A stretch of DNA of 9,033 nucleotides from Alphaproteobacteria bacterium (GTDB taxonomy: Bacteria > Pseudomonadota > Alphaproteobacteria > Sneathiellales > Sneathiellaceae). The stretch lies in assembly GCA_006226265.1 (NCBI GenBank), contig SBHH01000308.1, forward strand, positions 1 to 9,033, written 5' to 3'. The position numbers and the translations under genes were made by a program. The notes below the pieces were generated by a model. It did not search any database. It was not told the origin of the DNA and worked only from the letters and a program-made list of their open reading frames with translations. Positions 1 to 7,200 of the stretch are shown piece after piece. The stretch's first letter is position 1, and each line of letters opens with the position of its first letter.

Positions 1-240
1 GCCAAGCTGGTCAATGACAAGGGCGAGAAGCTCGGCGACATAGAGAACATATCGTTCAAGGACGGCAAAGCCGACCAGTTGATCGTTGGCTACAACAAAA
101 TCCTCGGCTTCGGTGGTGAGGACGTGGCCTTGCCTTATGACAAGGCAAAGGTTGTCCCGATGGATGGTGAAGTTGATTTCCAGCTTTCCGCCAACGACGC
201 CTCGATGATTACCAATTACAAGAAGGTTAAGACCAACTGA
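1..240 (+). CDS. PRC-barrel domain protein, C-terminal part (5' truncated by window edge)
   Basis: The frame is open from base 1 and ends with TGA at 238-240, giving 79 visible residues. The visible start, with a VNDKGEKLGDIENISF pattern, is the typical strand-turn-strand opening of a PRC-barrel. It is followed by a VALPYDKAKVV stretch, where PRC-barrels usually end. Such proteins are often exported or membrane-linked in alphaproteobacteria, but any signal peptide would lie upstream of the window. The tail is Lys-rich. The csbD-type gene follows 53 bp downstream on the same strand, so the two may share a transcript, interrupted by a small stem-loop. The PRC-barrel assignment rests on pattern recognition; the molecular role is unknown. 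Confidence 0.75.
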   Translation, partial: AKLVNDKGEKLGDIENISFKDGKADQLIVGYNKILGFGGEDVALPYDKAKVVPMDGEVDFQLSANDASMITNYKKVKTN

Positions 241-258
241 TTGTTGCTTTGCAACAAT
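240..258 (+). other. Stem-loop between the PRC-barrel gene and the csbD-type gene
   Basis: ATTGTTGC (240-247) and GCAACAAT (251-258) form a perfect 8-bp stem with a TTT loop, starting on the last base of the PRC-barrel stop codon. No U-run follows, so it is not a classical terminator. It could be an mRNA-stability or processing hairpin separating the two genes, or a weak attenuator. The function is inferred only. Confidence 0.4.
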
Positions 259-293
259 TGATCCAACCATGAAACCAGAAAGGATGGAGTGAC

Positions 294-497
294 ATGAATA
301 CCGACATTCTTGAAGGAAAATGGAAGCAGTTCAAGGGTGAAATCCAGAACCAGTGGGGCAAGCTCACGGATGACGACCTGGCCCGTATCGATGGGCACCG
401 GGAGAAGTTCCTGGGAAGCCTCGAAGAGAATTACGGGATGGCCCGCGACGACGCTGAACGGGCTCTGATGGAATTCGAACGAATTCATCAACTCTGA
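294..497 (+). CDS. CsbD family stress-associated small protein (YjbJ-like)
   Basis: This is a 67-aa soluble, strongly charged protein. The WKQFKGEI and QWGKLTDDDL blocks (residues 10-29) match, as I recall it, E. coli YjbJ almost position for position, and the length is right for the family (YjbJ 69 aa). CsbD-type proteins are predicted small helical proteins, highly expressed under general stress; their biochemical role is unknown. The start is supported by AGGATGGAG at 281-289 just before ATG. The gene is followed by a strong hairpin terminator. It faces the 91-aa gene, which carries a general-stress promoter, so stress regulation is likely, but I see no EcfG promoter directly upstream of this gene; one could lie before the PRC-barrel gene outside the window. 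Confidence 0.93.
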   Translation: MNTDILEGKWKQFKGEIQNQWGKLTDDDLARIDGHREKFLGSLEENYGMARDDAERALMEFERIHQL

Positions 498-520
498 TCC
501 ATTCCGGACAAAACCAAAGG

Positions 521-551
521 AAACGCCGCGCAATATGCGCGGCGTTTTTTA
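521..551 (+). terminator. Rho-independent terminator after the csbD-type gene, possibly bidirectional
   Basis: AAACGCCGCGC (521-531) and GCGCGGCGTTT (537-547) pair perfectly over 11 bp around an AATAT loop, followed by a T-rich run to about 555. On the minus strand the stem is flanked by the A/T tract on its 5' side, so it may also stop transcripts of the convergent 91-aa gene, though without a good U-run in that direction. Confidence 0.92.
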
Positions 552-562
552 TTTTGTAGAGA

Positions 563-838
563 TCAGGAAGCGGGTCCCTTGTTCATCATTTCGTCAAGGT
601 CGCTCCGGAGCTTCGTAATTTCCGTGAGCAGGTCCGCCGTCCGCGAGCTTTTGCTTGGGTTAGGCATATTTTCCGATTCCGCCCGCATTAGGGCCTTCAC
701 ATCTTCTTCCCAGCCGATCAGAATCTGATATTTTACATCCTCGGTCAGTTCGTCATCTTTAAGGACATCATGCGGCGTATCGTAAATCGCAGACGGGTCC
801 TTCATAATCGTGTCGATATGTTCTTTTGATACAGGCAT
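563..838 (-). CDS. Conserved-looking small hypothetical protein (91 aa), predicted EcfG regulon member
   Basis: This is a 91-aa acidic, soluble protein with no signal peptide or membrane segment. The first part has an MPVSKEHIDTIMKDPSAIY opening and a YQILIGWEEDVKALMRAE block (about residues 37-54). The style resembles small alphaproteobacterial proteins in which a 'DP...F..P..V' segment precedes a 'K..IL..WE.DA..L..AE' helix; I cannot name a domain. A Pro/Ser linker (about 59-65) is followed by a short heptad-like helix (about 68-86) that could form a coiled coil. The start is fixed by AAAGGA at 846-851, 7 nt before ATG. A perfect EcfG-type promoter lies just upstream, so stress induction is a firm prediction while the function is unknown. 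It lies 78 bp downstream of fumC with no terminator between, so read-through from fumC is also possible. Confidence 0.85.
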   Translation of the reverse strand: MPVSKEHIDTIMKDPSAIYDTPHDVLKDDELTEDVKYQILIGWEEDVKALMRAESENMPNPSKSSRTADLLTEITKLRSDLDEMMNKGPAS

Positions 839-870
839 TGTTCGATCCTTTCATTTCCACTAACACGTCC

Positions 871-896
871 AACGGAAAAAGCCCTGGATCGGTTCC
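871..896 (-). promoter_or_regulatory. EcfG-type (general stress response) promoter of the 91-aa gene
   Basis: On the minus strand GGAAC (896-892) is followed after exactly 17 nt by CGTT (874-871). This matches the EcfG consensus GGAAC-N16/17-CGTT used by the alphaproteobacterial PhyR-NepR-EcfG pathway. The -10 element ends 33 nt before the ATG at 838, leaving room for a leader of about 25 nt that contains the AAAGGA ribosome site. Element sequence, spacing and position all agree. Confidence 0.8.
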
Positions 897-916
897 TGAA
901 TTTGCTGAAAATGGGG

Positions 917-2323
917 TCAATTCTGCCGATCCGGCGTTTTCCCCACCATATTCTCAGGTTTCACCCATTCATCAAACTGCTCGGGGCTGACGAGTTCGAG
1001 ATCCGCCGCCGCCTGCTTCAGTGTAAGATCATCATTAAATGCCTTTTTCGCAATTTTCGCTGCATTGTCATAGCCGATATGCGGATTGAGAGCCGTTACC
1101 AACATCAAAGATTGTTCCATCAGTCCCGCGATCCGCTCCCGGTTCGCCTCGATCCCGACAAGGCAATTCTTTGTGAAACTGTCAAGCGCATCCGCGAGCA
1201 AACCGATTGATTGCAGGACATTATAGATCAGCACCGGCTTGAAGGCGTTCAGCTCGAACTGTCCGTTCGCCCCGGCAATCGTCACCGTCACATGATTGCC
1301 CATGACTTGCGCAGCAACCTGAGTCAGGGCCTCACATTGTGTGGGGTTGATCTTTCCCGGCATGATGGAGGAACCTGGCTCGTTCGCCGGCAGACTAAGT
1401 TCACCGAGGCCACTCCGGGGGCCGCTTGCAAGAAAGCGGATATCATTGCCGATTTTCATTACGCTCGTCGCCAGAACATTGAGAGCGCCGGAAAGCTCCA
1501 CCAGCGCATCATGGGCGGCAATCGCCTCAAACTTGTTTTTCGCACTTTTGAAGGGAAGGCTCGTGAGTTTCGAGATTTGCGAGATGAACTCATCGGCAAA
1601 GCCAGGGGCCGCATTGAGACCCGTGCCGACCGCCGTTCCGCCTTGGGCAAGTTCCATAACGCGCGGAAGGGTGCCGTTAAGCCTGTCAATCGCTAACTCA
1701 ATCTGCCGGGCGTAAGCAGAAAATTCCTGGCCTAGGGTTACCGGCGTTGCATCCTGCGTATGGGTGCGGCCGACCTTGATGATATCGGCAAATTCGGCGG
1801 ACTTGTCGACGAGCGCTTTGAGTGTCTTTTCAAGGGCGGGCCGAAGTCGGTTCGTCACCTCCATCGCGGCGGCAACTGACATCGCAGTCGGGAAACTGTC
1901 GTTGGAACTTTGCCCATAATTCACATGGTCGTTCGGATGAACAGGGTCCTTCTTGCCAATCGGCTTTCCGAGGATTTCAGCAGCCCGGTTGGCAATCACC
2001 TCATTCATATTCATGTTGCTTTGCGTACCGGAGCCGGTCTGCCAGACGACAAGTGGAAACTGGTCCATCAGCTTGCCGTCGATCACCTCATCAGCCGCAG
2101 CGATGATTGCCCTGGCAAGGTCAGCTTTAAGGAATCCCAGCTTTTCATTGGCAAGGGCCGCAGATTTTTTTTGAAGGCCGAGCGCTCGGATAAGCGGGGC
2201 CGGCATCTGTTCCATGCCGATTTTGAAATTCTGAAAGGACCTTTGTGTCTGGGCGCCCCAGTATTTGTCTACCGGAACTTCGATCGATCCCATGCTGTCC
2301 GCTTCCACGCGTGTTTTCATCAT
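917..2323 (-). CDS. fumC: Fumarate hydratase class II (fumarase C)
   Basis: This enzyme catalyses reversible hydration of fumarate to L-malate in the TCA cycle, as a cytosolic iron-independent homotetramer. From the chosen start it has 468 aa, the usual class II length. It has the superfamily signature [11 protein letters not shown] (residues 317-327) with the catalytic loop Ser319, and the [10 protein letters not shown] block (185-194) with His188, which coincides with His188 of the E. coli enzyme. [13 protein letters not shown] (96-108) and the [10 protein letters not shown] block (138-147) complete the active site. The frame stays open upstream to a GTG at 2404, but that 27-residue extension is non-homologous, while AGGAG at 2331-2335 sits 7 nt before the ATG at 2323. 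A second ATG follows at once (2320). It is divergent from purU. No terminator is visible after its stop. Confidence 0.97.
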   Translation of the reverse strand: MMKTRVEADSMGSIEVPVDKYWGAQTQRSFQNFKIGMEQMPAPLIRALGLQKKSAALANEKLGFLKADLARAIIAAADEVIDGKLMDQFPLVVWQTGSGTQSNMNMNEVIANRAAEILGKPIGKKDPVHPNDHVNYGQSSNDSFPTAMSVAAAMEVTNRLRPALEKTLKALVDKSAEFADIIKVGRTHTQDATPVTLGQEFSAYARQIELAIDRLNGTLPRVMELAQGGTAVGTGLNAAPGFADEFISQISKLTSLPFKSAKNKFEAIAAHDALVELSGALNVLATSVMKIGNDIRFLASGPRSGLGELSLPANEPGSSIMPGKINPTQCEALTQVAAQVMGNHVTVTIAGANGQFELNAFKPVLIYNVLQSIGLLADALDSFTKNCLVGIEANRERIAGLMEQSLMLVTALNPHIGYDNAAKIAKKAFNDDLTLKQAAADLELVSPEQFDEWVKPENMVGKTPDRQN

Positions 2324-2330
2324 ATTGATT

Positions 2331-2335
2331 CTCCT
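2331..2335 (-). promoter_or_regulatory. Ribosome binding site deciding the fumC start
   Basis: AGGAG on the minus strand lies 7 nt before the ATG at 2323-2321 and 10 nt before the adjacent ATG at 2320. It rules in the short start and rules out the upstream GTG at 2404, which would add 27 residues absent from fumarases. Confidence 0.8.
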
Positions 2336-2475
2336 GTTGCCGAAATTCCGCTCCAGTTTCAATATAATAAGCAAGACAGCCGGAAACCAGCACCGGGCCA
2401 CCATCGCCCCGGAAACAGAACAATTCTTCTCGCCCGTGAGACAGTATTGAAGGCATAATCTGCGAAGCTGCTCCG

Positions 2476-2500
2476 GGAACTCATTTTATAGTACCCCGTA
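2476..2500 (+). promoter_or_regulatory. Near-consensus EcfG-like promoter candidate for purU
   Basis: GGAAC (2476-2480), 16 nt, then CGTA (2497-2500): this is the EcfG consensus with one mismatch in the -10 element. Placement fits well, with the expected transcription start about 18 nt before the purU ATG. A TATAGT at 2487-2492 could instead be a housekeeping -10, but it lacks a good -35. purU is not a known stress gene, so this is tentative. Confidence 0.35.
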
Positions 2501-2524
2501 CGCATTCAGTTTTGAGAGAACCAG

Positions 2525-3394
2525 ATGAATTTCGTTCTAAAAATTAGCTGCCCCGACAGGCAGGGCGTTGTCGCCGATATTGCCACCCGCCTCAGTGCAG
2601 AAAATTGCAACATCATTGAAAGCTCGCAGTTTTTTCAGCCGGATCCCGGCACCCTGCGCGAGGACGGAATCGGCCAGTTTTTCATGCGCATCGAATGTAC
2701 GTCGGAAAATGCCAACGCGGATAAGCTGGACCAGGCGCTGGACGGCTTTCGCGACGCCTTCAATGCGGAAGTCACCTTGACGCCACTGCCCCATGTCATG
2801 CCGACAATCCTGATGGTTTCGAAATTCGACCATTGCCTGCAGGATATCTTCTATCGCGTGGCGACAGGCACTCTGCCGATCCGCATCGCCGCCATTGTCT
2901 CTAATCATGAGGATTCCCGGAGCGATGCAGAGCGGTTCGACATTCCCTATTATGTCTGGCCGGTAACGAAAGAGAACAAAACGGAACAGGAAGGCAAACT
3001 CGACAGCCTTATCCAGGAAACCGGCGCGGAGCTCATCGTCCTCGCCCGCTATATGCAGATCTTGTCCGATAACTTCTCGTCGCGTTATTTTGGTCAGATC
3101 ATCAACATCCATCATTCCTTCCTACCCGCCTTTAAAGGCGCAAAACCTTATCACAGAGCCTGGGAGCGGGGCGTCAAACATATCGGCGCGACGGCGCATT
3201 ATGTAACGCCGGATCTGGACGAGGGACCGATTATCGAGCAGGAAACGGAACGGGTCAGCCATTCCAGCGACGCGGAGGATCTTGTCCGCCGCGGACGGGA
3301 TATTGAGGCGCGGGTACTTTCGCGGGCAATCCGCCTGCATGCGGAGCAGCGGGTCTTCATCAATCGGAGCCGCACGGTCGTTTTCCAGCCCTGA
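2525..3394 (+). CDS. purU: Formyltetrahydrofolate deformylase
   Basis: The enzyme hydrolyses 10-formyl-THF to THF and formate, balancing the one-carbon pool and supplying formate for purine synthesis or oxidation. It is cytosolic. The 289 residues show the two expected domains: an N-terminal ACT-like domain (about 1-85, opening with LKISCPDRQGVVADIA) and a C-terminal formyltransferase-type hydrolase domain (about 92-285). The catalytic Asn-His-Asp set of the fold is present: Asn194 and His196 in INIHHSFLPAFKG, and Asp232 in TPDLDEGPIIEQE. Length fits the family (E. coli about 280). The ATG is preceded by a modest GAGAGA at 2514-2519. It is a single-gene unit as far as can be seen, divergent from fumC and followed by a 229-bp gap. 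Confidence 0.96.
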   Translation: MNFVLKISCPDRQGVVADIATRLSAENCNIIESSQFFQPDPGTLREDGIGQFFMRIECTSENANADKLDQALDGFRDAFNAEVTLTPLPHVMPTILMVSKFDHCLQDIFYRVATGTLPIRIAAIVSNHEDSRSDAERFDIPYYVWPVTKENKTEQEGKLDSLIQETGAELIVLARYMQILSDNFSSRYFGQIINIHHSFLPAFKGAKPYHRAWERGVKHIGATAHYVTPDLDEGPIIEQETERVSHSSDAEDLVRRGRDIEARVLSRAIRLHAEQRVFINRSRTVVFQP

Positions 3395-3528
3395 CCGAAG
3401 TCCCTGCCGCTCATAATCTGCTCGCCCTGCGAGATCGCCGTGCCTTGCACGCGTCCATAAATTACGAAATACTGATTTAAGCTCCGCGAAGGGGTGCAAG
3501 CGGGACGGAACAAGAGAGGGAGCTCACG

Positions 3529-3612
3529 TGTTGGTCATACTGTGGCTTTGCAATATGTCTGCGGCTTTCCGTAGCTTGGCGCAACGGCCCGAGCATGTCA
3601 TTTTGACCAACA
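3529..3612 (+). repeat. 9-bp inverted repeat flanking a 66-nt segment, ending at the SD of the stress-type gene
   Basis: TGTTGGTCA (3529-3537) is the exact reverse complement of TGACCAACA (3604-3612). The right arm shares its last base with the AGGAG ribosome site at 3612-3616. In RNA this would be a long-range stem closing a 66-nt leader domain and could affect access to the ribosome site; in DNA it could be an operator pair. By rough reckoning a 9-bp chance match in 230 bp is uncommon but not impossible. Confidence 0.35.
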
Positions 3613-3616
3613 GGAG
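3612..3616 (+). promoter_or_regulatory. Ribosome binding site deciding the start at 3624
   Basis: AGGAG with a 7-nt spacer to the ATG at 3624. It supports a 213-aa product rather than the 32-residue longer version from GTG 3528, whose extra residues look unrelated to the domain that follows. Confidence 0.65.
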
Positions 3617-3623
3617 CTATGTT

Positions 3624-4265
3624 ATGAGCACCCCTCTTGAAACTGACACCAAGGCCCATGAAGTGCGTGAGGTTGTCGCCCGCTTTGACAGCGCCGAAGC
3701 ATTCGAAACCGCCATCGAAGCTGTCGAGGAGGCAGGCATTGACCGCGCAGCCATCAACATGATGGCAAGCAGTGACGCCGTCGAGAAAAAACTCGGCCAT
3801 CTCTATCGATCGACCGCCGATTACGAGAACGAGGAAAAAACGCCCGAGGCCGTCTATACAACCCGCTATGAAATGGCGGAAGGCAAAGCCGCCGCCGTTG
3901 GCATCCCGATGTATATCGGCGGGGCCGCAGGCGGGGCGGCCGTTGTTGCCTCTGGCGGCACACTCGCCATTGCGGCGCTGATCGCGGCGGCCGGGGCGGC
4001 CGCAGGGGCCGGGTTCGGCGCCCTTGTCGCGCGCTCCCTTTCCAAGACCCATGCCGACCGGCTGGAAGAACAGCTCAAGCACGGCGGCCTCCTTCTCTGG
4101 GTTGCCGTCGAGGAAGGTTCGCAGGAACAGCGTGTCATCGATATTCTCCAAAAGGCGGGCGGAATGGATGCTCACGGCCATACCATGACCCGGTACTGGG
4201 GCACGGAGAACGTGCCGCTGCATGATTTCAACCCGGATCCGTTTCTGGAAAGCAAACCGGAGTAA
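3624..4265 (+). CDS. Gly/Ala-rich membrane-associated stress-type protein (general stress protein 17M/YflT-like)
   Basis: The 213-aa product has three parts. Residues about 13-50 form a small alpha/beta unit (VVARFDSAEAFETAIEAVEEAGI) of the kind seen in general stress protein 17M/YflT-like domains. A Gly/Ala-rich hydrophobic stretch at about 88-137 with repeated GG and GxxxG spacing is a glycine zipper that probably inserts in or packs on a membrane. A third segment at about 150-192 (GGLLLWVAVEEGSQEQRVIDILQKAGG) reads like a second strand-helix unit. There is no signal peptide. The family match is by pattern only and the function is unknown. It ends 12 bp before cyoA with no terminator, so it is very likely co-transcribed with the oxidase and could protect, assemble or tune it, or simply share stress control. 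Confidence 0.75.
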   Translation: MSTPLETDTKAHEVREVVARFDSAEAFETAIEAVEEAGIDRAAINMMASSDAVEKKLGHLYRSTADYENEEKTPEAVYTTRYEMAEGKAAAVGIPMYIGGAAGGAAVVASGGTLAIAALIAAAGAAAGAGFGALVARSLSKTHADRLEEQLKHGGLLLWVAVEEGSQEQRVIDILQKAGGMDAHGHTMTRYWGTENVPLHDFNPDPFLESKPE

Positions 4266-4277
4266 GAGAGCCTCTAT

Positions 4278-7200
4278 ATGACGCGACAGAACGGAACCGG
4301 ACATATCCTCGGGATTGTTGCAATTGTCGGTTTATCCCTTCTGCTCGCCGGATGCAGTAGTGACAGTGCGTCCTTCATAAATCCATCCGGTCCGATCGCG
4401 GAGGCCCAGCGCTGGCATCTGATCAAGGTGACATTGCTCACCCTTATCGCCGTACTGCCGGTCATATTGCTCGTACCCTTTATTCTCTGGCGTTACCGCT
4501 ATAAGAACAAGCGCGCCCGTTATCTGCCGAACTGGGAATTTTCCGCGCCCCTTGAAATCGCCATGTGGGGCGTTCCTTTCCTGCTGATTGTCATCATCTC
4601 GACCCAGCTCTGGCAAAGCACGAAGGAGCTTGATCCCTACCGTCCGATTGGCGGCGACAAACCGCCGATTGAGGTACAGGTGGTCGGGCTCGACTGGAAA
4701 TGGCTCTTTATCTATCCGGAACAACAAATTGCAACTGTGGGAGAGCTGGCTTTCCCTGCCGGACGGCCCGTTTCACTTGCCCTGACGACGGATACGGTCA
4801 TGCAATCCTTTATGGTACCCGCCCTTGCGGGACAGATATATGCGATGCCCGGCATGATCACGAAGCTGCATTTCAGCGCGCCCGCGCCCGGAACATTCTT
4901 CGGCGAAAATACCCAGTTCAACGGAACCGGATTCACAGGGCAGAAATTTGCGGCAAAGGCAATGAGCGAGGTGGATTTTGAGAGCTGGGTCGGGCAAGTG
5001 AAATCGACGGGGCTGCCGCTTGACCAGAAAGCATACGCGACCCTCGGAAAACGCGGAACGCGGGCCGAGGCCGTGGCCGCGCTTGGCGCGAACGGGATGC
5101 CATCCGGCGTCCTTTATTTCAATTCGGTTGATCCGGCCATGTTCCGCCAGATACTTCATAAATATCATTCCGGTGCACCGGTGCCGCCCGCTGCCCAGCC
5201 AGGGGCAAAAGATTATCTTGCCGAGGGGGAATTGATGAAAGGAGATCTCTGGTCCGCAATATTCGGCCGCCTTGGCCCGAATTCTTTCCCCTTTACCGCA
5301 GCCTTCGAAAATCCGACCACCAGCGACCTGATTGCGGCTGGCGCTGCCGCAGTTGTTGTCATCGGCGGACTTGTGGCTTTTCTCCTGATCACCTGGCTCA
5401 GGAAATGGGACATCCTCTGGCGCGACTGGCTGACCAGCACCGATCACAAGCGGATCGGTATCATGTATATTGTCCTGTCCCTTGTGATGCTTGCGCGGGG
5501 CGTGATTGAGGGCGCCCTAATGCGGTCGCAGCAGGCGTTTGGCCTCACGGGCGGATTTCTTACCCCCGATCACTTTTCGGAGCTTTTCAGCACCCATGGC
5601 ACGATCATGATTTTCTTCGTCGCCATGCCTTTCGTCGCCGGTTTCATCAATTACATCATGCCGCTGCAGATCGGCGCACGCGATGTCTCTTTCCCCGTGA
5701 TGAACCAGATCAGTCTCGCGCTCACCACGGTCGGGGCGGCGCTTGTCATGATCTCGCTCGTCATCGGGAAATTCTCGACCGGTGGCTGGACGGCCTATCC
5801 GCCCTATACCGGGGCTGATTTCAATCCGGGGCCCGGGCCGGACTACTGGATCTGGGCGATTGTGATTGCAGGGTTCGGATCGACGTTAAGCGGGATAAAT
5901 TTCGCCGTAACCATTTACAAGGAACGCGCGCCCGGCATGAATTTGATGCAGATGCCGCTTTTCTGCTGGACTGTGCTTTGCACCGCTATCATCCTTATTT
6001 TTGCCATGCCGCCGCTCACCGTCGCGAGCCTGATGCTCGGCCTCGACCGCTATCTCGACTTTCATTTCTTCACAAACGATCTTGGCGGCAACATGATGAA
6101 CTATGCCAATCTTTTCTGGCTTTTCGGCCATCCGGAGGTTTATCTCCTGGTGCTGCCCGCCTACGGCATTTATTCTGAAGTGGTCTCGACTTATTCGGGA
6201 AAGACGCTCTATGGCTATACCTCCCTCGTCCTTGCGACCATGTCGATTGCCGTTCTCTCCTTCACTGTCTGGCTGCATCATTTCTTCACCATGGGACAGG
6301 CCGCCAATATCAATATCGCCTTCGGCATTGCCTCAATGCTCATCGCCGTGCCGACGGGGGTCAAGGTCTATGACTGGATGGCCACCATGTTCCGGGGACG
6401 TATCCGGATGAGCGTGCCGATGGTCTATACGACCGGCTTTTTCATCCTGTTCGTGATCGGCGGGCTCACAGGCGTCATCCTCGCCAATCCAACCATCGAT
6501 TATCAGGTGCATAACACCCTCTTCCTCGTCGCACATTTTCATAACGTATTGATCCCGGGGGTTCTCTTCGCGATGCTGGCCGCGCTCAATTACTGGTTTC
6601 CCAAGGCGTTCGGCTTCCGCCTTGATGAAAAATGGGGCTATATTTCTGCCCTTCTCTGGATATTCGGCTTCGCCTTCACCTTTTTCCCGCTTTATGTGGT
6701 CGGATTGCAGGGGATGCCGCGCCGGTCTTTCAGCTTCTCCGATCCCGCGTTCGAACCGATGATGATCGTCGCCCTTTTTGGTGCCTGCCTGATCCTTTCC
6801 GCACTTGGCGCGCTCTGCATCCAGTTCTGGGTCAGCATTCGCGACCGCGACAGCCGCCGTGTCTTTGCGGGCGATCCCTGGAACGGGCGTAGTCTGGAAT
6901 GGGCAATTTCCGCTCCGCCGCCTGAATATAATTTTGCAGTTCTACCAACAGTCAAAGGCCGTGATGCCTTCACCCTCGCCAAGGAAAACGGCTATGCCTA
7001 CCAGAGCCCACAAGAGTATGAGGATATCGAGCTTCCCCGCAGCACGCCGATCGGCATGATTTTCTGCGTCGGCGGCATCCTCCTTTCCATGGCGCTGATC
7101 TGGTATATCTGGTGGCTCGCTATTCTCTCGCTTCTTGCGATGGCGGTTGCCTTCATTGCCCGGAGTTTCCGGACCGATCTTACCGAAACCATTCCCGCCG

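Larger units (their letters stand above)
2324..2524. other. Divergent intergenic region between fumC and purU
   Basis: This is a 201-bp non-coding region that must hold both promoters. On the fumC side there is an AT-rich patch, with TATTAT/TATATT readable on the minus strand at 2361-2369, which could serve as a -10 about 40 bp before the start, but no convincing -35 lies 16-18 bp away. On the purU side there is a near-consensus EcfG-like element, listed separately. I see no strong operator palindrome or riboswitch-like structure. Confidence 0.5.
3395..3623 (+). other. Non-coding leader region before the stress-protein/cyo cluster
   Basis: The 229 bp between purU and the next gene hold several weak signals. 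Two adjacent small hairpins (CTCGC-CCT-GCGAG at 3421-3433 and CGTGC-CTT-GCACG at 3439-3451) lie near the purU end; neither has a U-run. A poor sigma70-like pair TTGCAC (3445-3450), 17 nt, AATACT (3468-3473) is possible. A GGAAC (3507-3511), 17 nt, TGTT (3529-3532) is a degenerate EcfG match with one mismatch. A GTG at 3528 has a good SD (GAGGGAG, 3516-3522) and is in frame with the next gene, but I prefer the ATG at 3624. A 9-bp inverted repeat spans 3529-3612 and is listed separately. Confidence 0.4.

Noticed and set aside
1211..1696. Plus-strand open frames inside fumC
   Set aside because: They lie opposite conserved fumarase motifs and have no family resemblance; they are antisense shadows.
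2337..2368. Plus-strand TTGCCG...TATAAT as a sigma70 promoter toward purU
   Set aside because: The spacer is 20 nt, and the elements lie more than 150 bp from purU; the TATAAT is part of an AT-rich patch better placed for fumC.
2324..2404. N-terminal 27-residue extension of fumC starting at GTG 2404
   Set aside because: It is not fumarase-like, and AGGAG at 2331-2335 is correctly placed for the ATG at 2323.
3421..3451. Pair of small hairpins after purU as a terminator
   Set aside because: The stems are only 5 bp with 3-nt loops and no T-run follows, so terminator function is not supported.
3528..3623. 32-residue longer start (GTG 3528) of the stress-type protein
   Set aside because: It has a reasonable SD, but the extra residues do not fit the domain, use rare-looking codons (ATA, AGG), and a better-spaced AGGAG-ATG exists at 3612-3626. 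Kept as an alternative only.
3933..4015. Repeated GGGGCGGCCG-like motif as a DNA repeat
   Set aside because: It is explained by Gly/Ala codons of the glycine-zipper segment.
3477..4304. Long minus-strand open frame (275 codons) opposite the stress-type gene
   Set aside because: It lies over a well-supported plus-strand gene, has a Cys/Arg/Gly-rich composition typical of antisense reading of GC-rich DNA, and no recognisable domain.
4773..5447. Minus-strand open frame (224 codons) opposite the cyoA/cyoB junction
   Set aside because: It is an antisense shadow of conserved oxidase coding sequence with no domain or convincing start.
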